Positions 27,815 to 36,800 of a stretch of DNA of 64,000 bases are shown piece after piece. How positions within the stretch are numbered: position 1 is the first letter of the stretch; each line of letters starts with the position of its first letter. Below the pieces are notes generated by a model. That model was not told the origin of the DNA, did no database searches, and was given only the letters and a program-made list of their open reading frames with translations. The DNA is from Methylococcaceae bacterium (lineage in GTDB: Bacteria > Pseudomonadota > Gammaproteobacteria > Methylococcales > Methylomonadaceae). Both the position numbers and the translations under genes were made by a program. The stretch spans positions 186,001 through 250,000 of the forward strand of contig JADKAL010000003.1 in the NCBI GenBank assembly GCA_016715325.1, written 5' to 3'.

Positions 27815-29025
27815 TGTTGAAGAAACCGGTGTTGCTATTTTATTGCCAGCATTCATTAGGGATGGGGCATTTAGTGCGTGCGTTGACGCTCGCCGAATCG
27901 CTTGCGGAACAGTTCTCTGTGGTTTTTCTTAATGGTGGACGTTTTCCCGAAAATGCAGTCGTCCCGCAAGACATGACGATCATCAACTTACCGCCTTTAG
28001 GAATGGCGGAAGACAATAGTCTTTACAGCCAGGATGAAAGATATGATTTGACCGAAGCACAGCTTTTGAGGAAAGAAAAGATATTAGCGGCATTTCACGA
28101 CTATCATCCCCAAGCCATACTGATCGAATTGTTTCCATTCGGACGGAAAAAATTTGCGGCGGAGTTGTTGCCTTTATTGAAAGCTGCAAAGAGAAGAAAA
28201 GAGAGCTCGCCGAGCGTGTTATGCAGCTTACGGGACATTATGGTCAATGCGCGTAAAGATCAAGTACGTCACGACAACCGCGCTCGTTGGCTGATTGATC
28301 GCTATTTCGACGGTATTCTGGTGCATTCCGATCCAAATTTTGCCAGTTTGGAAGAATCTTTCCGCCCGTCCCGTCTGATGAAAACAGCCGTTTATTACAC
28401 CGGCTTCGTGCTGCCGAGAGGCGAGTCAGCTAAGCACCAGGAAAGGCAAAGGCAAGTCATCGTATCTGCGGGCGGCGGCATGGTCGGTGCGCCTTTATTT
28501 CAAGTGGCTATTAAAGCGCAGCCGATTCTATGGGAAAAATTAAAAATGCCGATGACTTTGTTAGCCGGGCCTTTTCTCCCCGAGGCGGATTGGCTCGAAT
28601 TGGAAAAAGCAGCGGCATTATCGCAGGGACTCACATTAATTCGCAGCGTGCCGAATATGACGGAATTATTGGCTAACCATTCGGTTTCAGTCAGTCAATG
28701 CGGATACAACACCGTGATGGATATTTTACGTTCAGGTATTTCTTCCCTCGTCGTGCCGTTTGCACAAGGTCAGGAAGTCGAGCAGAGCAATAGGGCGGCG
28801 AGATTAAGCCGCTTGGGATTACTGTGCACGGTTGAAGCAAACGAGCTTGATGTGGACCGGTTTGTGAAGGAGGTAGAACAATTGTTGAGCTTCAAACCGA
28901 ATTCGGCAACGCTTGACTTGGATGGCTCAGCTAAATCGGCGGACATTATTTATCGTCTCGTGACTTCAAAAATCGAGGCGGTAGCAACAAACCCCTACGC
29001 TGCAAACGGAGTTGCTTATGCCTAG
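27811..29025 (+). CDS. GT-B glycosyltransferase, COG4671/MurG-like (second of two)
   Basis: A 404-residue protein with the same architecture as the one at 15793: a glycine loop near the N-terminus (CQHSLGMGHLVRALTLAE, about 12-29), a central 'LCSLRDIMVNARK' segment matching 'LLLRDILDSAES' in the paralogue, then VSAGGGMVGAPLF and the donor site VSVSQCGYNTVMDILRSG followed by VPFAQGQEVEQSNRAARLSRLG. It probably adds a second sugar type. It overlaps the exporter gene (ATGA) and the deacetylase gene (8 bp). Confidence 0.82.
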   Translation: MMLKKPVLLFYCQHSLGMGHLVRALTLAESLAEQFSVVFLNGGRFPENAVVPQDMTIINLPPLGMAEDNSLYSQDERYDLTEAQLLRKEKILAAFHDYHPQAILIELFPFGRKKFAAELLPLLKAAKRRKESSPSVLCSLRDIMVNARKDQVRHDNRARWLIDRYFDGILVHSDPNFASLEESFRPSRLMKTAVYYTGFVLPRGESAKHQERQRQVIVSAGGGMVGAPLFQVAIKAQPILWEKLKMPMTLLAGPFLPEADWLELEKAAALSQGLTLIRSVPNMTELLANHSVSVSQCGYNTVMDILRSGISSLVVPFAQGQEVEQSNRAARLSRLGLLCTVEANELDVDRFVKEVEQLLSFKPNSATLDLDGSAKSADIIYRLVTSKIEAVATNPYAANGVAYA

Positions 29026-29752
29026 CTGGTTGAATGAAATAGCCAGTGTGCTTGATCGTGCCGAATCGCCCGTGCGTGTTTTTTTTCGCGACGACGATGC
29101 CGGTTGGGCGAACGACAAACTGTTTAATTTAATGGATAAGTTTGCAAAAGCGGAAATGCCAATCGATTTGGCGGTCATCCCGCAAAGTTTAGAGTGCAAT
29201 CTTGCCGATGAATTGCTCGCTCGCTGGCAGCAGGGCCGTCATCTGCTTGGATTACATCAGCACGGTTACAGCCATACAAACCATGAATTGAGCGGGCGGA
29301 AATGCGAATTCGGCGCCAGCCGGACTAAAACACAGCAAATGGCGGATATTGCAAACGGGCAAATTGTTTTGAAAGCCTACTTAGCCGAAGCCTTCGATCC
29401 CTTTTTTACCCCGCCTTGGAACCGGTGTACACAGGATACTGTTGATTGTCTGGAAGCGCTCGAATTCAAGTTGCTATCCAGGGATGTTACCGCGACAAAA
29501 TATCACACAACCAAACTCGATCAAGTGCCTGTTCATATCGACTGGAGCAAGATCATAAAGTCCTCGCCGGATCCATTGACTGAGCTGGGTAACACCGTCG
29601 CTAGTCGTTTATCTCAAAACGAGACGACCGGAATCATGTTTCATCATGCCGATATGATTGATGAACATTTAAACACTTTGGCGGAAATGCTGGCCTTATT
29701 ATCGGGACATCAAAACGTGCAAGGATTGCTGCTGAGAGATACGCAAGGATAG
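29018..29752 (+). CDS. polysaccharide deacetylase-like (NodB-related) protein
   Basis: A 244-residue protein from ATG 29018. The NodB-homology features are visible: the Asp-Asp metal motif in VFFRDDDAGW (about 22-31), the His motif LHQHGYSHTNHE (about 82-93) and FFTPPWNRC (about 129). The last part has MFHHADMID, probably the catalytic-base histidine region. There is no signal peptide, so a cytoplasmic role on a precursor is likely. It would remove N- or O-acetyl groups from a sugar in the pathway. It is coupled to the glycosyltransferase upstream and lies 9 bp before the outer-membrane barrel gene. Confidence 0.8.
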   Translation: MPSWLNEIASVLDRAESPVRVFFRDDDAGWANDKLFNLMDKFAKAEMPIDLAVIPQSLECNLADELLARWQQGRHLLGLHQHGYSHTNHELSGRKCEFGASRTKTQQMADIANGQIVLKAYLAEAFDPFFTPPWNRCTQDTVDCLEALEFKLLSRDVTATKYHTTKLDQVPVHIDWSKIIKSSPDPLTELGNTVASRLSQNETTGIMFHHADMIDEHLNTLAEMLALLSGHQNVQGLLLRDTQG

Positions 29753-29761
29753 AAGCGGACA

Positions 29762-31648
29762 ATGAATAAGGTTAAAAATTCGGCCAAGATTTTGGCGATA
29801 ATAGTGTGTTGCTTGGCATGTAGCGTTTCGCAAGCGGGAAATTTCGATGATAAATGGTTCAGAATTTTCGGTCGCTGGGAAAATAATCAACTCAGGGCGG
29901 ACAACATTCAACTTCGTTTGCCGGATAAAAACCCTAACCGGGGGCAGGTAAGCGGACGCATAGATAAAATAGACATCGGCAAGAAAACCATAATTATAGG
30001 TCCGTTTACAATTCATTGGACGGATAAAACCGAATTCGACCGATGTACCGCCAAACAATTCAAGTCAGGTGTAACCTTGAAAATATCCGGCGAGATGGGA
30101 GAGAACGGCTATTTCGAGTCGCGAAAAATAAGCTTGGAATCTGCTCCTTATGCGCCCGGTTCGCTCCAAGTCACAGGTCGTAGCAGTATCAGTCAAGAAC
30201 GTGAAGACGGTGAGCATGAATTCACAATTTTGAAAATACCGGTTCATACCACGCAAAACGGCTACAACATTTTTAAGTCTTTAGTACGCAGACAAGACGT
30301 GCGCCGTCCTGACGATCAGTTCAAGTTTAACCTGATGGGAAAACCGGTAACGATAGGCGGTGAATACGACTTAAACCCTGGCTATCGCGACAATTTCGAT
30401 CTCGATTCAAAAGATCGGGACGGTTCGGTGAGGATAGACCAGGAGCTAAAATTAGAAGCCTTTTATCCCATTTCCCGGTTTACGGCGGTATTTTTAAGTT
30501 TTAAAGGCATTTCGGAAACACGGATTAACGAAGGCGTACCTTCCAGTCAAACCAATTTGGAAATTGCTAGGGACGAAACTTGGATCTTCTTTGACCGGAT
30601 ATTCGGCACCGGTTTCGGCTTACAATTCGGCAATCAAAACGTCTCGGAAACCCGCGAATGGTGGTGGGATAAAGACATGGACGCCTTAAGGCTTTACTAT
30701 AACCGCGGACCTTTGCATTTCGAGCTTGCCGGCGGCAAGCAAATCGGCGGTGATTCGACCCAAATCAGTATCGATCCCGATGAAGATGAAATTTACCGCA
30801 TTTTAGGTTTAGGAAGCTGGATGTGGAATAGCAAGCAACGCTTGGAGTTTTATTTTTTACATCAATGGGATCGTTCGACGCAAGAAAACGAAAATCAAAT
30901 TATTAAAAGAATCAACCGGGACACTTACGACCAAAATATGACATGGCTAGGCGGGCGTGCCATCGGAGAAATAAGCTTAGACAATTACGGTACGCTTAAT
31001 TATTGGGCTGATTTGGCGGGTGTGCATGGCGATGAAACGGTAACGGAATATGACAGTGAAGATGCTGACGGTAACGATCTTTCCGATAATGTTCGAAGAG
31101 TCGATAAAGTCAATCGTAACGATGTTGATGGCTGGGCTTTCGATACAGGCGCATTCTGGACGCTGCCGCTTCAATTCGAACCGACTTTTACCTTAAGCTA
31201 TGCGAGAGCTTCCGGGGATAGCAATCCGAATGACGGACATAACGGTTCTTTCCGGCAAACAGGTATCAATCGTAATAATTGGCGCTTCAACGGTGTCAAT
31301 CGTTTTCGAATTTACGGGGAATTATTGAGACCTGAATTATCAAATATAGGGATTTTCACATCGGCTTTCGGCATAAGATTACTAAAAAATAGTTCGATTG
31401 AATTGGTCTACCATAAATACGACCAAGTTGACGCCATTGACCGGTTGCGTAATGCCAATATTAATGAAGATCCCAACGGACTAAATAAAGACATTGGTCA
31501 GGAATTTAATTTTATTGCCAATTTCAGGGAATGGAAAAATCTGGAGTTAGGTTTAGAGGGCGCTGTATTCGAAGCGGGAAAAGCCTTTGGGGATAAAGAA
31601 GGCGAATTGTCCTACAGCATCTTTTTCGATGTGAATTACAATTTTTAA
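29762..31648 (+). CDS. outer-membrane DUF5666/alginate-export-like beta-barrel
   Basis: A 628-residue exported protein (signal peptide about 1-25, ending SQA-G). Residues about 55-125 resemble a DUF5666 domain (GRIDKIDIGKKTIIIGPF, then TLKISGEMGENGYFESRKI). From about 200 to the end, many alternating amphipathic strands end in the aromatic C-terminus FDVNYNF, as in outer-membrane barrels; WxxExxxRP-like and 'RLYGELLRPEL' strands recall AlgE/alginate_exp porins. In alginate systems AlgE is the porin that lets the anionic polymer out. Here it would be the outer-membrane exit for the product, with an extra N-terminal periplasmic domain. Family assignment is by resemblance. Confidence 0.75.
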   Translation: MNKVKNSAKILAIIVCCLACSVSQAGNFDDKWFRIFGRWENNQLRADNIQLRLPDKNPNRGQVSGRIDKIDIGKKTIIIGPFTIHWTDKTEFDRCTAKQFKSGVTLKISGEMGENGYFESRKISLESAPYAPGSLQVTGRSSISQEREDGEHEFTILKIPVHTTQNGYNIFKSLVRRQDVRRPDDQFKFNLMGKPVTIGGEYDLNPGYRDNFDLDSKDRDGSVRIDQELKLEAFYPISRFTAVFLSFKGISETRINEGVPSSQTNLEIARDETWIFFDRIFGTGFGLQFGNQNVSETREWWWDKDMDALRLYYNRGPLHFELAGGKQIGGDSTQISIDPDEDEIYRILGLGSWMWNSKQRLEFYFLHQWDRSTQENENQIIKRINRDTYDQNMTWLGGRAIGEISLDNYGTLNYWADLAGVHGDETVTEYDSEDADGNDLSDNVRRVDKVNRNDVDGWAFDTGAFWTLPLQFEPTFTLSYARASGDSNPNDGHNGSFRQTGINRNNWRFNGVNRFRIYGELLRPELSNIGIFTSAFGIRLLKNSSIELVYHKYDQVDAIDRLRNANINEDPNGLNKDIGQEFNFIANFREWKNLELGLEGAVFEAGKAFGDKEGELSYSIFFDVNYNF

Positions 31649-31737
31649 ACGTAATAATAGATTTGCTTTTTTATGCTAAAACAGCATTTGAAACTTGAAG
31701 TATAAAAGATTAAAAAACTAAAACTCATCTATAAACA

Positions 31738-33081
31738 ATGAAAATTACAATCTTTGGAACCGGCTATGTCGGTTTGGTAACGGGAACATGTCTTGCCGAA
31801 GTCGGTAACGATGTGCTCTGTATGGATATCGACCAGAACAAAATCGACAATCTCAATAAAGGCGTCATTCCAATCTACGAGCCCGGACTGGAAGAGATGG
31901 TTAAAGAAAACCATGAGGCTGGACGATTGCGTTTTACCACCGATGCCGCCCAAGCGGTCGAGCACGGCCTCTTTCAGTTCATCGCCGTCGGGACGCCGCC
32001 GGACGAGGACGGATCGGCGGATTTACAATATGTACTGGCGGTCGCCAAAGCGATTGCCGAGCACATGACGGAATACCGTATCATTGTCGATAAGTCTACC
32101 GTTCCGGTCGGAACGGCGGATAAGGTCAAAAACCTTATGAAAAAGACCTTAGCTGAAAGAGGGGCGGACATTGAATTCGATGTGGTATCCAATCCTGAAT
32201 TCTTGAAAGAGGGCGCGGCTATCAACGACTTTATGAAGCCGGACAGAATTGTCGTCGGAACCGACAACCCAAGAACGACGGAATTGTTGAAGGCCTTATA
32301 TACGCCGTTCAATCGGAGTCACGAACGCATTATTGCGATGGATGTGCGATCGGCGGAGTTGACCAAGTATGCCGCGAACGCCATGTTGGCAACCAAAATC
32401 AGTTTTATGAACGAATTGGCTAATCTTGCCGAACACTTAGGCGCCGATATTGAACATGTCAGAAACGGTATCGGATCGGATAGCCGTATCGGTTACCATT
32501 TTATCTATCCGGGTTGCGGCTATGGCGGGTCATGTTTTCCAAAAGATGTCAAAGCCTTGGAACGTACCGCCAAAGAACTGGGTTATCAAGCCGAGCTTCT
32601 CGGTGCGGTCGAACATATTAACGATAGGCAGAAAAGCGTATTGTTCAACAAGATTAAACAACACTATAACGGACAGCTTAAAGGTAAAACCTTTGCGTTG
32701 TGGGGGTTGGCATTCAAACCGAAAACCGACGATATGCGCGAAGCCCCCAGCCGGGTATTGCTGGAAGCTTTGATTGAGGCTGGCGCTATCGTTCAGGCTT
32801 TCGACCCCGAAGCTTTGGGTGAAGCGAAAAGAATTTACGGCGATAAGGCAGGGCTGGTTTTGTGCAAAAACCAGAATGCAGCACTTAATAATGCCGATGC
32901 GCTTTGTATTGTGACCGAATGGAAAAACTTCTGGAGTCCGGATTTCGCGCAATTAAAGCTTAAACTAAAAGATGCTGTGGTATTCGACGGACGTAATCTT
33001 TACGAGCCGAAACAATTGAAAGCCGCAGGCTTGACGTATTATTGTATCGGCAGGCCGGTGAGCCATACGGTAAACGGTTAG
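31738..33081 (+). CDS. ugd: UDP-glucose 6-dehydrogenase
   Basis: A 447-residue NAD-dependent enzyme that oxidises UDP-glucose to UDP-glucuronate. The N-terminal Rossmann motif is [10 protein letters not shown] (7-16), and the catalytic Cys266 is in [10 protein letters not shown]. Other conserved blocks are [37 protein letters not shown] and the C-terminal [16 protein letters not shown]. It lies 89 bp after the barrel gene and 34 bp before the epimerase gene, so it supplies the uronic-acid donor of the operon. Confidence 0.97.
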   Translation: MKITIFGTGYVGLVTGTCLAEVGNDVLCMDIDQNKIDNLNKGVIPIYEPGLEEMVKENHEAGRLRFTTDAAQAVEHGLFQFIAVGTPPDEDGSADLQYVLAVAKAIAEHMTEYRIIVDKSTVPVGTADKVKNLMKKTLAERGADIEFDVVSNPEFLKEGAAINDFMKPDRIVVGTDNPRTTELLKALYTPFNRSHERIIAMDVRSAELTKYAANAMLATKISFMNELANLAEHLGADIEHVRNGIGSDSRIGYHFIYPGCGYGGSCFPKDVKALERTAKELGYQAELLGAVEHINDRQKSVLFNKIKQHYNGQLKGKTFALWGLAFKPKTDDMREAPSRVLLEALIEAGAIVQAFDPEALGEAKRIYGDKAGLVLCKNQNAALNNADALCIVTEWKNFWSPDFAQLKLKLKDAVVFDGRNLYEPKQLKAAGLTYYCIGRPVSHTVNG

Positions 33082-33115
33082 CGGCTAATTATCGAAAGAT
33101 TTTAAGGAAATAGAG

Positions 33116-34123
33116 TTGAAAATATTAGTAACCGGAGCGGCGGGATTCATCGGCTCCATGCAAAGTCTCCGCTTGCTTGAGCGGGGCGATGAAGTGATCG
33201 GGATCGATAACCTGAACGATTATTACGATGTCGAGTTAAAACAAGCGAGGCTGGCGCGCTTACAAGCGTATCCGAATTTTAAATTCGTTAAAATGGATAT
33301 TGCCGACAGAACCGAAATGGCGGATTTTTTTAGGCAAGAATTACCGCAACGCGTGGTGCATTTAGCCGCCCAGGCCGGCGTAAGATATTCGATTACCAAT
33401 CCTCATGCCTACATCGACTCCAATATCGTCGGTTTCATGAATATATTGGAAGGCTGTCGGCATTATCATGTTGAACATTTGGTGTACGCGTCATCAAGTT
33501 CGGTCTACGGCGCTAATACAAAGATGCCTTTTTCAGTACATGATAATGTCGATCACCCGGTGTCGCTTTATGCCGCCAGTAAAAAAGCCAACGAGTTGAT
33601 GGCGCATACATACAGCCATCTCTATAACCTGCCGACGACAGGCTTACGGTTTTTTACGGTTTACGGACCGTGGGGCAGGCCGGATATGTCGCCAATCCTG
33701 TTTGCAAAAAACATCACGGAAGGAAAGCCGATCAATGTGTTTAACTACGGCAATCATCGCCGCGATTTCACCTATATCGACGATATTGTGACCGGCGTGA
33801 CCAAAGTATTGGATAAGCCTGCACAGCCTAATCTAAGTTGGTCGAGCGAAAATCCCGATCCCGGCACAAGCACAGCGCCTTATCGAGTCTACAATATCGG
33901 CAACAATACGCCGGTCCATCTATTGGATTTTATTCAAGCATTAGAAGAGGCTATCGGCAAAAAAGCAGAAAAAAATCTTCTGCCCATGCAACCCGGCGAC
34001 GTCCCCGACACTTATGCCGATGTTGCCGATTTAATTGCGGAATTCGATTATAAGCCGAACACGTCGATTAATGAGGGCGTTAATGCGTTTGTGGAATGGT
34101 ACAAAGGCTATTACAAATCTTGA
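33116..34123 (+). CDS. UDP-glucuronate 4-epimerase-like NAD-dependent epimerase
   Basis: A 335-residue extended-SDR enzyme. It starts with TTG 33116, supported by aagga at 33104-33108; no ATG fits. The NAD motif is GAAGFIG (7-13), and the catalytic pair is Tyr152-x-x-x-Lys156 ([10 protein letters not shown]), with the Ser triad in YASSSSVYG. The best-known enzymes of this type (WbnF/CapI/GAE) convert UDP-GlcA to UDP-GalA. Next to ugd this strongly suggests UDP-galacturonate as a building block. It is the last gene of the operon. Odd: position 14 onward reads GSMQSLRLL where most relatives have 'GSHLVERLL'-like residues. Confidence 0.92.
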   Translation: MKILVTGAAGFIGSMQSLRLLERGDEVIGIDNLNDYYDVELKQARLARLQAYPNFKFVKMDIADRTEMADFFRQELPQRVVHLAAQAGVRYSITNPHAYIDSNIVGFMNILEGCRHYHVEHLVYASSSSVYGANTKMPFSVHDNVDHPVSLYAASKKANELMAHTYSHLYNLPTTGLRFFTVYGPWGRPDMSPILFAKNITEGKPINVFNYGNHRRDFTYIDDIVTGVTKVLDKPAQPNLSWSSENPDPGTSTAPYRVYNIGNNTPVHLLDFIQALEEAIGKKAEKNLLPMQPGDVPDTYADVADLIAEFDYKPNTSINEGVNAFVEWYKGYYKS

Positions 34124-34319
34124 TAAAACAAGATTAAATCTAATTGAACCGATTTGCTGTCGAAAAAGTTACATATTAAAAGCCGGATTTTGATGTACGC
34201 ATTTTGGTGTAAAAAAACCAAAAAATAATTTGAACAATCGAGTTGTTTGACCGGAATAACGGGTAGGCGGATATAAATATCCCATATAAAACCTACTTAA
34301 TATCGAATGGAGAAACAAC

Positions 34320-34955
34320 ATGAATCGTAAAATGAATAAATTAAATCGTGTCGCTGTGATTTTGGCTTCCTTGTATATCGGATTGAGCAGCGGGGCGGCG
34401 CAGGCGACGCGCTTTTTGGGTTTCGGCGATTTTATTTTTCCTAACGGCGTGTGGACGCAAATCGCCTCCGATTGTTCGCCGGACGAAGCTAGCATCAATC
34501 CGGTTCGTACCGGTTCGGGCGTATCGCTGCCGTCTGCAACCACAGGAACGGTGACCTTGCGCTGCAACATAGCCAATGTGATGGATGAAGCGTATCCCTG
34601 GAATGCACTGGAAGTGGTATACAAGGATTCCGACGGTAGCGGGACTGCCGATCAAGTGACCGCATCTTTGCATAAAGTCGGCCTAAACGCACAATCTGAA
34701 AGCCGACTGTTTACACCCATCACGGCGGGAAATATCACACTTCCTGTAGATCCGTCCTTGCTGGCGGTTTTTGATAGCAATCAGGTTGCAAGCGTAACAA
34801 ACACAGCGCAAACACACCACATCAACGTCAACCATAGCTTCGACTTTGCAGAGAACGCCTACTATGTGTTGGTGAAGGTCAAACGCTCCGACCTGTCCAG
34901 AAACCCCGGTGTTTTCGTAGTGCGGTTATTTGCAAAAGGTAATATCGGCGGCTAA
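34320..34955 (+). CDS. secreted protein of unknown function
   Basis: A 211-residue protein with a signal peptide (about 1-29, ending AQA-T) and a ggagaa ribosome-binding site upstream of the ATG. The mature part (about 180 residues) is rich in Ser, Thr, Asn and Val with short beta strands, and has two cysteines (in SDCSPDEAS and LRCNIAN) that may pair. I do not recognise the family. It is about 200 bp after the polysaccharide operon and could be a separate unit. It may be a surface or matrix protein, but nothing in the sequence proves it. Confidence 0.65.
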   Translation: MNRKMNKLNRVAVILASLYIGLSSGAAQATRFLGFGDFIFPNGVWTQIASDCSPDEASINPVRTGSGVSLPSATTGTVTLRCNIANVMDEAYPWNALEVVYKDSDGSGTADQVTASLHKVGLNAQSESRLFTPITAGNITLPVDPSLLAVFDSNQVASVTNTAQTHHINVNHSFDFAENAYYVLVKVKRSDLSRNPGVFVVRLFAKGNIGG

Positions 34956-35273
34956 TCTTTCAACCAACGGAATCAATGGAGCCTTATCAATGGACTCCAT
35001 TGAAATTAACCACTAACCTGGATAGAGCGCAACGGAATCCGGGATTAGCTGTTGATTAGGCCTTTTAAAGTCCGAACCGTTAATACCCACGGGGCATTAA
35101 TGCTGAGCAAGTCGAAGCATGCCGCCGTTCGACAGGCTTAATACCCGAAGGCATTAAGGCGAACGTGAGTAAAGATTTTAAAAGGCCGAATCTATAAACT
35201 GTAGTTGTCCACATCCAATCCGCGACTAATTGATTAAAAAAATCGAAATCAAGGGTCGAAAAGGAAACATAAC
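34956..35273. other. intergenic region with repeat element
   Basis: A 318-bp gap that contains an inverted-repeat element (see 35054-35192), a short hairpin gtcgaa...ttcgac at about 35109-35131 and the paired phrases ttaatacccacggggcattaa and ttaatacccgaaggcattaa-like copies. The promoter and the aaggaaac ribosome-binding site of the next gene are in the last 60 bp. Confidence 0.5.
35054..35192. repeat. MITE-like element with 19-bp terminal inverted repeats
   Basis: The ends at 35054-35072 (gattaggccttttaaagtc) and 35174-35192 are inverted copies with 17 of 19 positions matching. The 139-bp interior codes for nothing. The same end sequence (gattcgcccttttaaagcc type) recurs at about 43582 and 44813, and in degenerate form at about 43627, next to transposase genes. 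Confidence 0.6.
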
Positions 35274-36074
35274 ATGTCCAAATTATTGATTGTATTAATA
35301 GCTGCGTTAGCCGGATGCGCCCAACCTCTTAAACCGAAAGATTTGTCGGATAATCTTCATTGGGTTGATTTGAGTCACAGCTTCGACCGTTCGACTCTGT
35401 ATTGGCCCAATAATCAAAATGGTTTCGAGCATCACACCGACGCGGATGGCGAGACGGCTTTAGGGTATTACTATTCTTCGTACAGTATCTGCGCGCCCGA
35501 ACACGGCGGCACACACTTGGATGCACCTATTCACTTCGCTAAGCATAAAATGACGGTCGATAAGCTGCCCTTGAGTAGCTTAACCGGAGAGGCCGTTAAA
35601 ATCGATGTCTCGGCAAAAGCGTTGGCAAACCGGGATTACCAGATTAGCATCCAGGATATTCTGGATTGGGAAAACGCCCACGGAACTATGCCGGACAACA
35701 TGATCGTTTTGTTCAGGACGGGTTACGAGCAATACTATCCTGACCGGAAAAACTATTTCGGCACCGCTGAAATAGGTCAGGAAGCCATTCCGCTATTACA
35801 TTTTCCCGGCATATTGCCTGTAACCACCCAATGGCTGGTCGATAATCGCCACATCAAAGCGTTAGGCCTAGATACGCCCAGTCTGGATTACGGGCAGTCA
35901 AAAGAGTTTAAAACCCACCGAATATTGCTTGGACGCGACAAGCCTGGGTTTGAAAACTTGACCAACCTCAAGCTATTGCCTGCAACAGGATTTTACGTTG
36001 TCGCTTTGCCTATGAAAATAGCCAAAGGCAGCGGCGGGCCGTTGCGGATTATTGCGGGCATGTTTTCTGAGTAA
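35274..36074 (+). CDS. cyclase-family (kynurenine formamidase-like) lipoprotein
   Basis: A 266-residue protein of the Cyclase/KynB superfamily, metal-dependent amidohydrolases. The metal-binding signature HGGTHLDAPIHF (about 76-87) is intact, and WVDLSHSFD near the N-terminus is the usual first strand. Unusually, the N-terminus is a lipoprotein signal (LIVLIAALAGC, Cys at about 15), so the enzyme should sit in the periplasm attached to a membrane, whereas most KynB-type enzymes are cytosolic. Substrate unknown; kynurenine pathway genes are not nearby. A clear aaggaaac ribosome-binding site precedes the ATG. Confidence 0.85.
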   Translation: MSKLLIVLIAALAGCAQPLKPKDLSDNLHWVDLSHSFDRSTLYWPNNQNGFEHHTDADGETALGYYYSSYSICAPEHGGTHLDAPIHFAKHKMTVDKLPLSSLTGEAVKIDVSAKALANRDYQISIQDILDWENAHGTMPDNMIVLFRTGYEQYYPDRKNYFGTAEIGQEAIPLLHFPGILPVTTQWLVDNRHIKALGLDTPSLDYGQSKEFKTHRILLGRDKPGFENLTNLKLLPATGFYVVALPMKIAKGSGGPLRIIAGMFSE

Positions 36075-36284
36075 GTGTCTTAATCAAGTTTCGTAAGTTG
36101 GGGTTCATATCTCTCCGCAACCTACTCGCTTGACTTAATTATTAACAATTGACATTTGTATATGTATTTGATAAAAGCGCAGACGTCGTTTAGTAATATG
36201 TAAAGATAAGCAATTCTTCTGGCGACACGAATGAGCTCCTACGAGAGCTTTTATAATAATTATGAATTTGATAAGGAAATGATT

Positions 36285-36800
36285 ATGAAAAGACAATACA
36301 TTGCCACCTTAATCCTCTTCGTTTGCGCGGTAACGTCTTCACTCGTTCACGCTGCTGACAGATTCCTTGTTTTACAGAGGGCTTCTGCTGGGTTGACTGA
36401 CGCTATTCCATCACGAGTTGTTGATTTTACATTACCTCTACTTCCCCTAGTGAATACCAGCAGCTCGGTCGCGAACAGTGCTGTTCTGGATATTCAGGTA
36501 GGAGGAGCTGAATACGACTTTAATGAAGTCTATATCAATCCACCTACAACAGTGTGCACAGCCAATTCTACTGACGCTAATCAGGCCGGTTCAATAGGTT
36601 TTTTTGATGAGCATGATGATGCTAATCTCAGGGGAGAATGGAGTACGAATCATATTGCCTTTTCAAGTGGCTTACTGCGCTCAGGACCAAATAAATTACT
36701 GATATGCATCAGATCTATTACGGGAAATGCTGGTCCCAGCGTCGGAAATCTTGACAATATTTCTGTAAGAAGCATAGTTTTACACTATCACACGTTGTAA
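36285..36800 (+). CDS. secreted protein of unknown function
   Basis: A 171-residue protein from ATG 36285, chosen because aagga lies about 10 bp upstream and the signal peptide (KRQYIATLILFVCAVTSSLVHA-type) then begins at residue 2; an earlier ATG at 36231 would add 18 polar residues. The mature protein (about 150 residues) is soluble, with two cysteines (TVCTANS and LLICIRS) and strand-like stretches resembling a jelly-roll. I recognise no family. Base composition is AT-rich compared with the operon upstream. Confidence 0.6.
   Translation: MKRQYIATLILFVCAVTSSLVHAADRFLVLQRASAGLTDAIPSRVVDFTLPLLPLVNTSSSVANSAVLDIQVGGAEYDFNEVYINPPTTVCTANSTDANQAGSIGFFDEHDDANLRGEWSTNHIAFSSGLLRSGPNKLLICIRSITGNAGPSVGNLDNISVRSIVLHYHTL

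Noticed and set aside
15793-34123. Alginate biosynthesis operon
   Set aside because: The barrel and the lyase-like genes resemble alginate parts, but there is no Alg8/Alg44, no GDP-mannose dehydrogenase and no AlgG/AlgK/AlgX. The dehydrogenase is a UDP-glucose type.
34956-35273. tRNA or structured RNA in the hairpin-rich gap
   Set aside because: No T-loop, anticodon arm or CCA-proximal pattern; the structure is explained by the inverted-repeat element.
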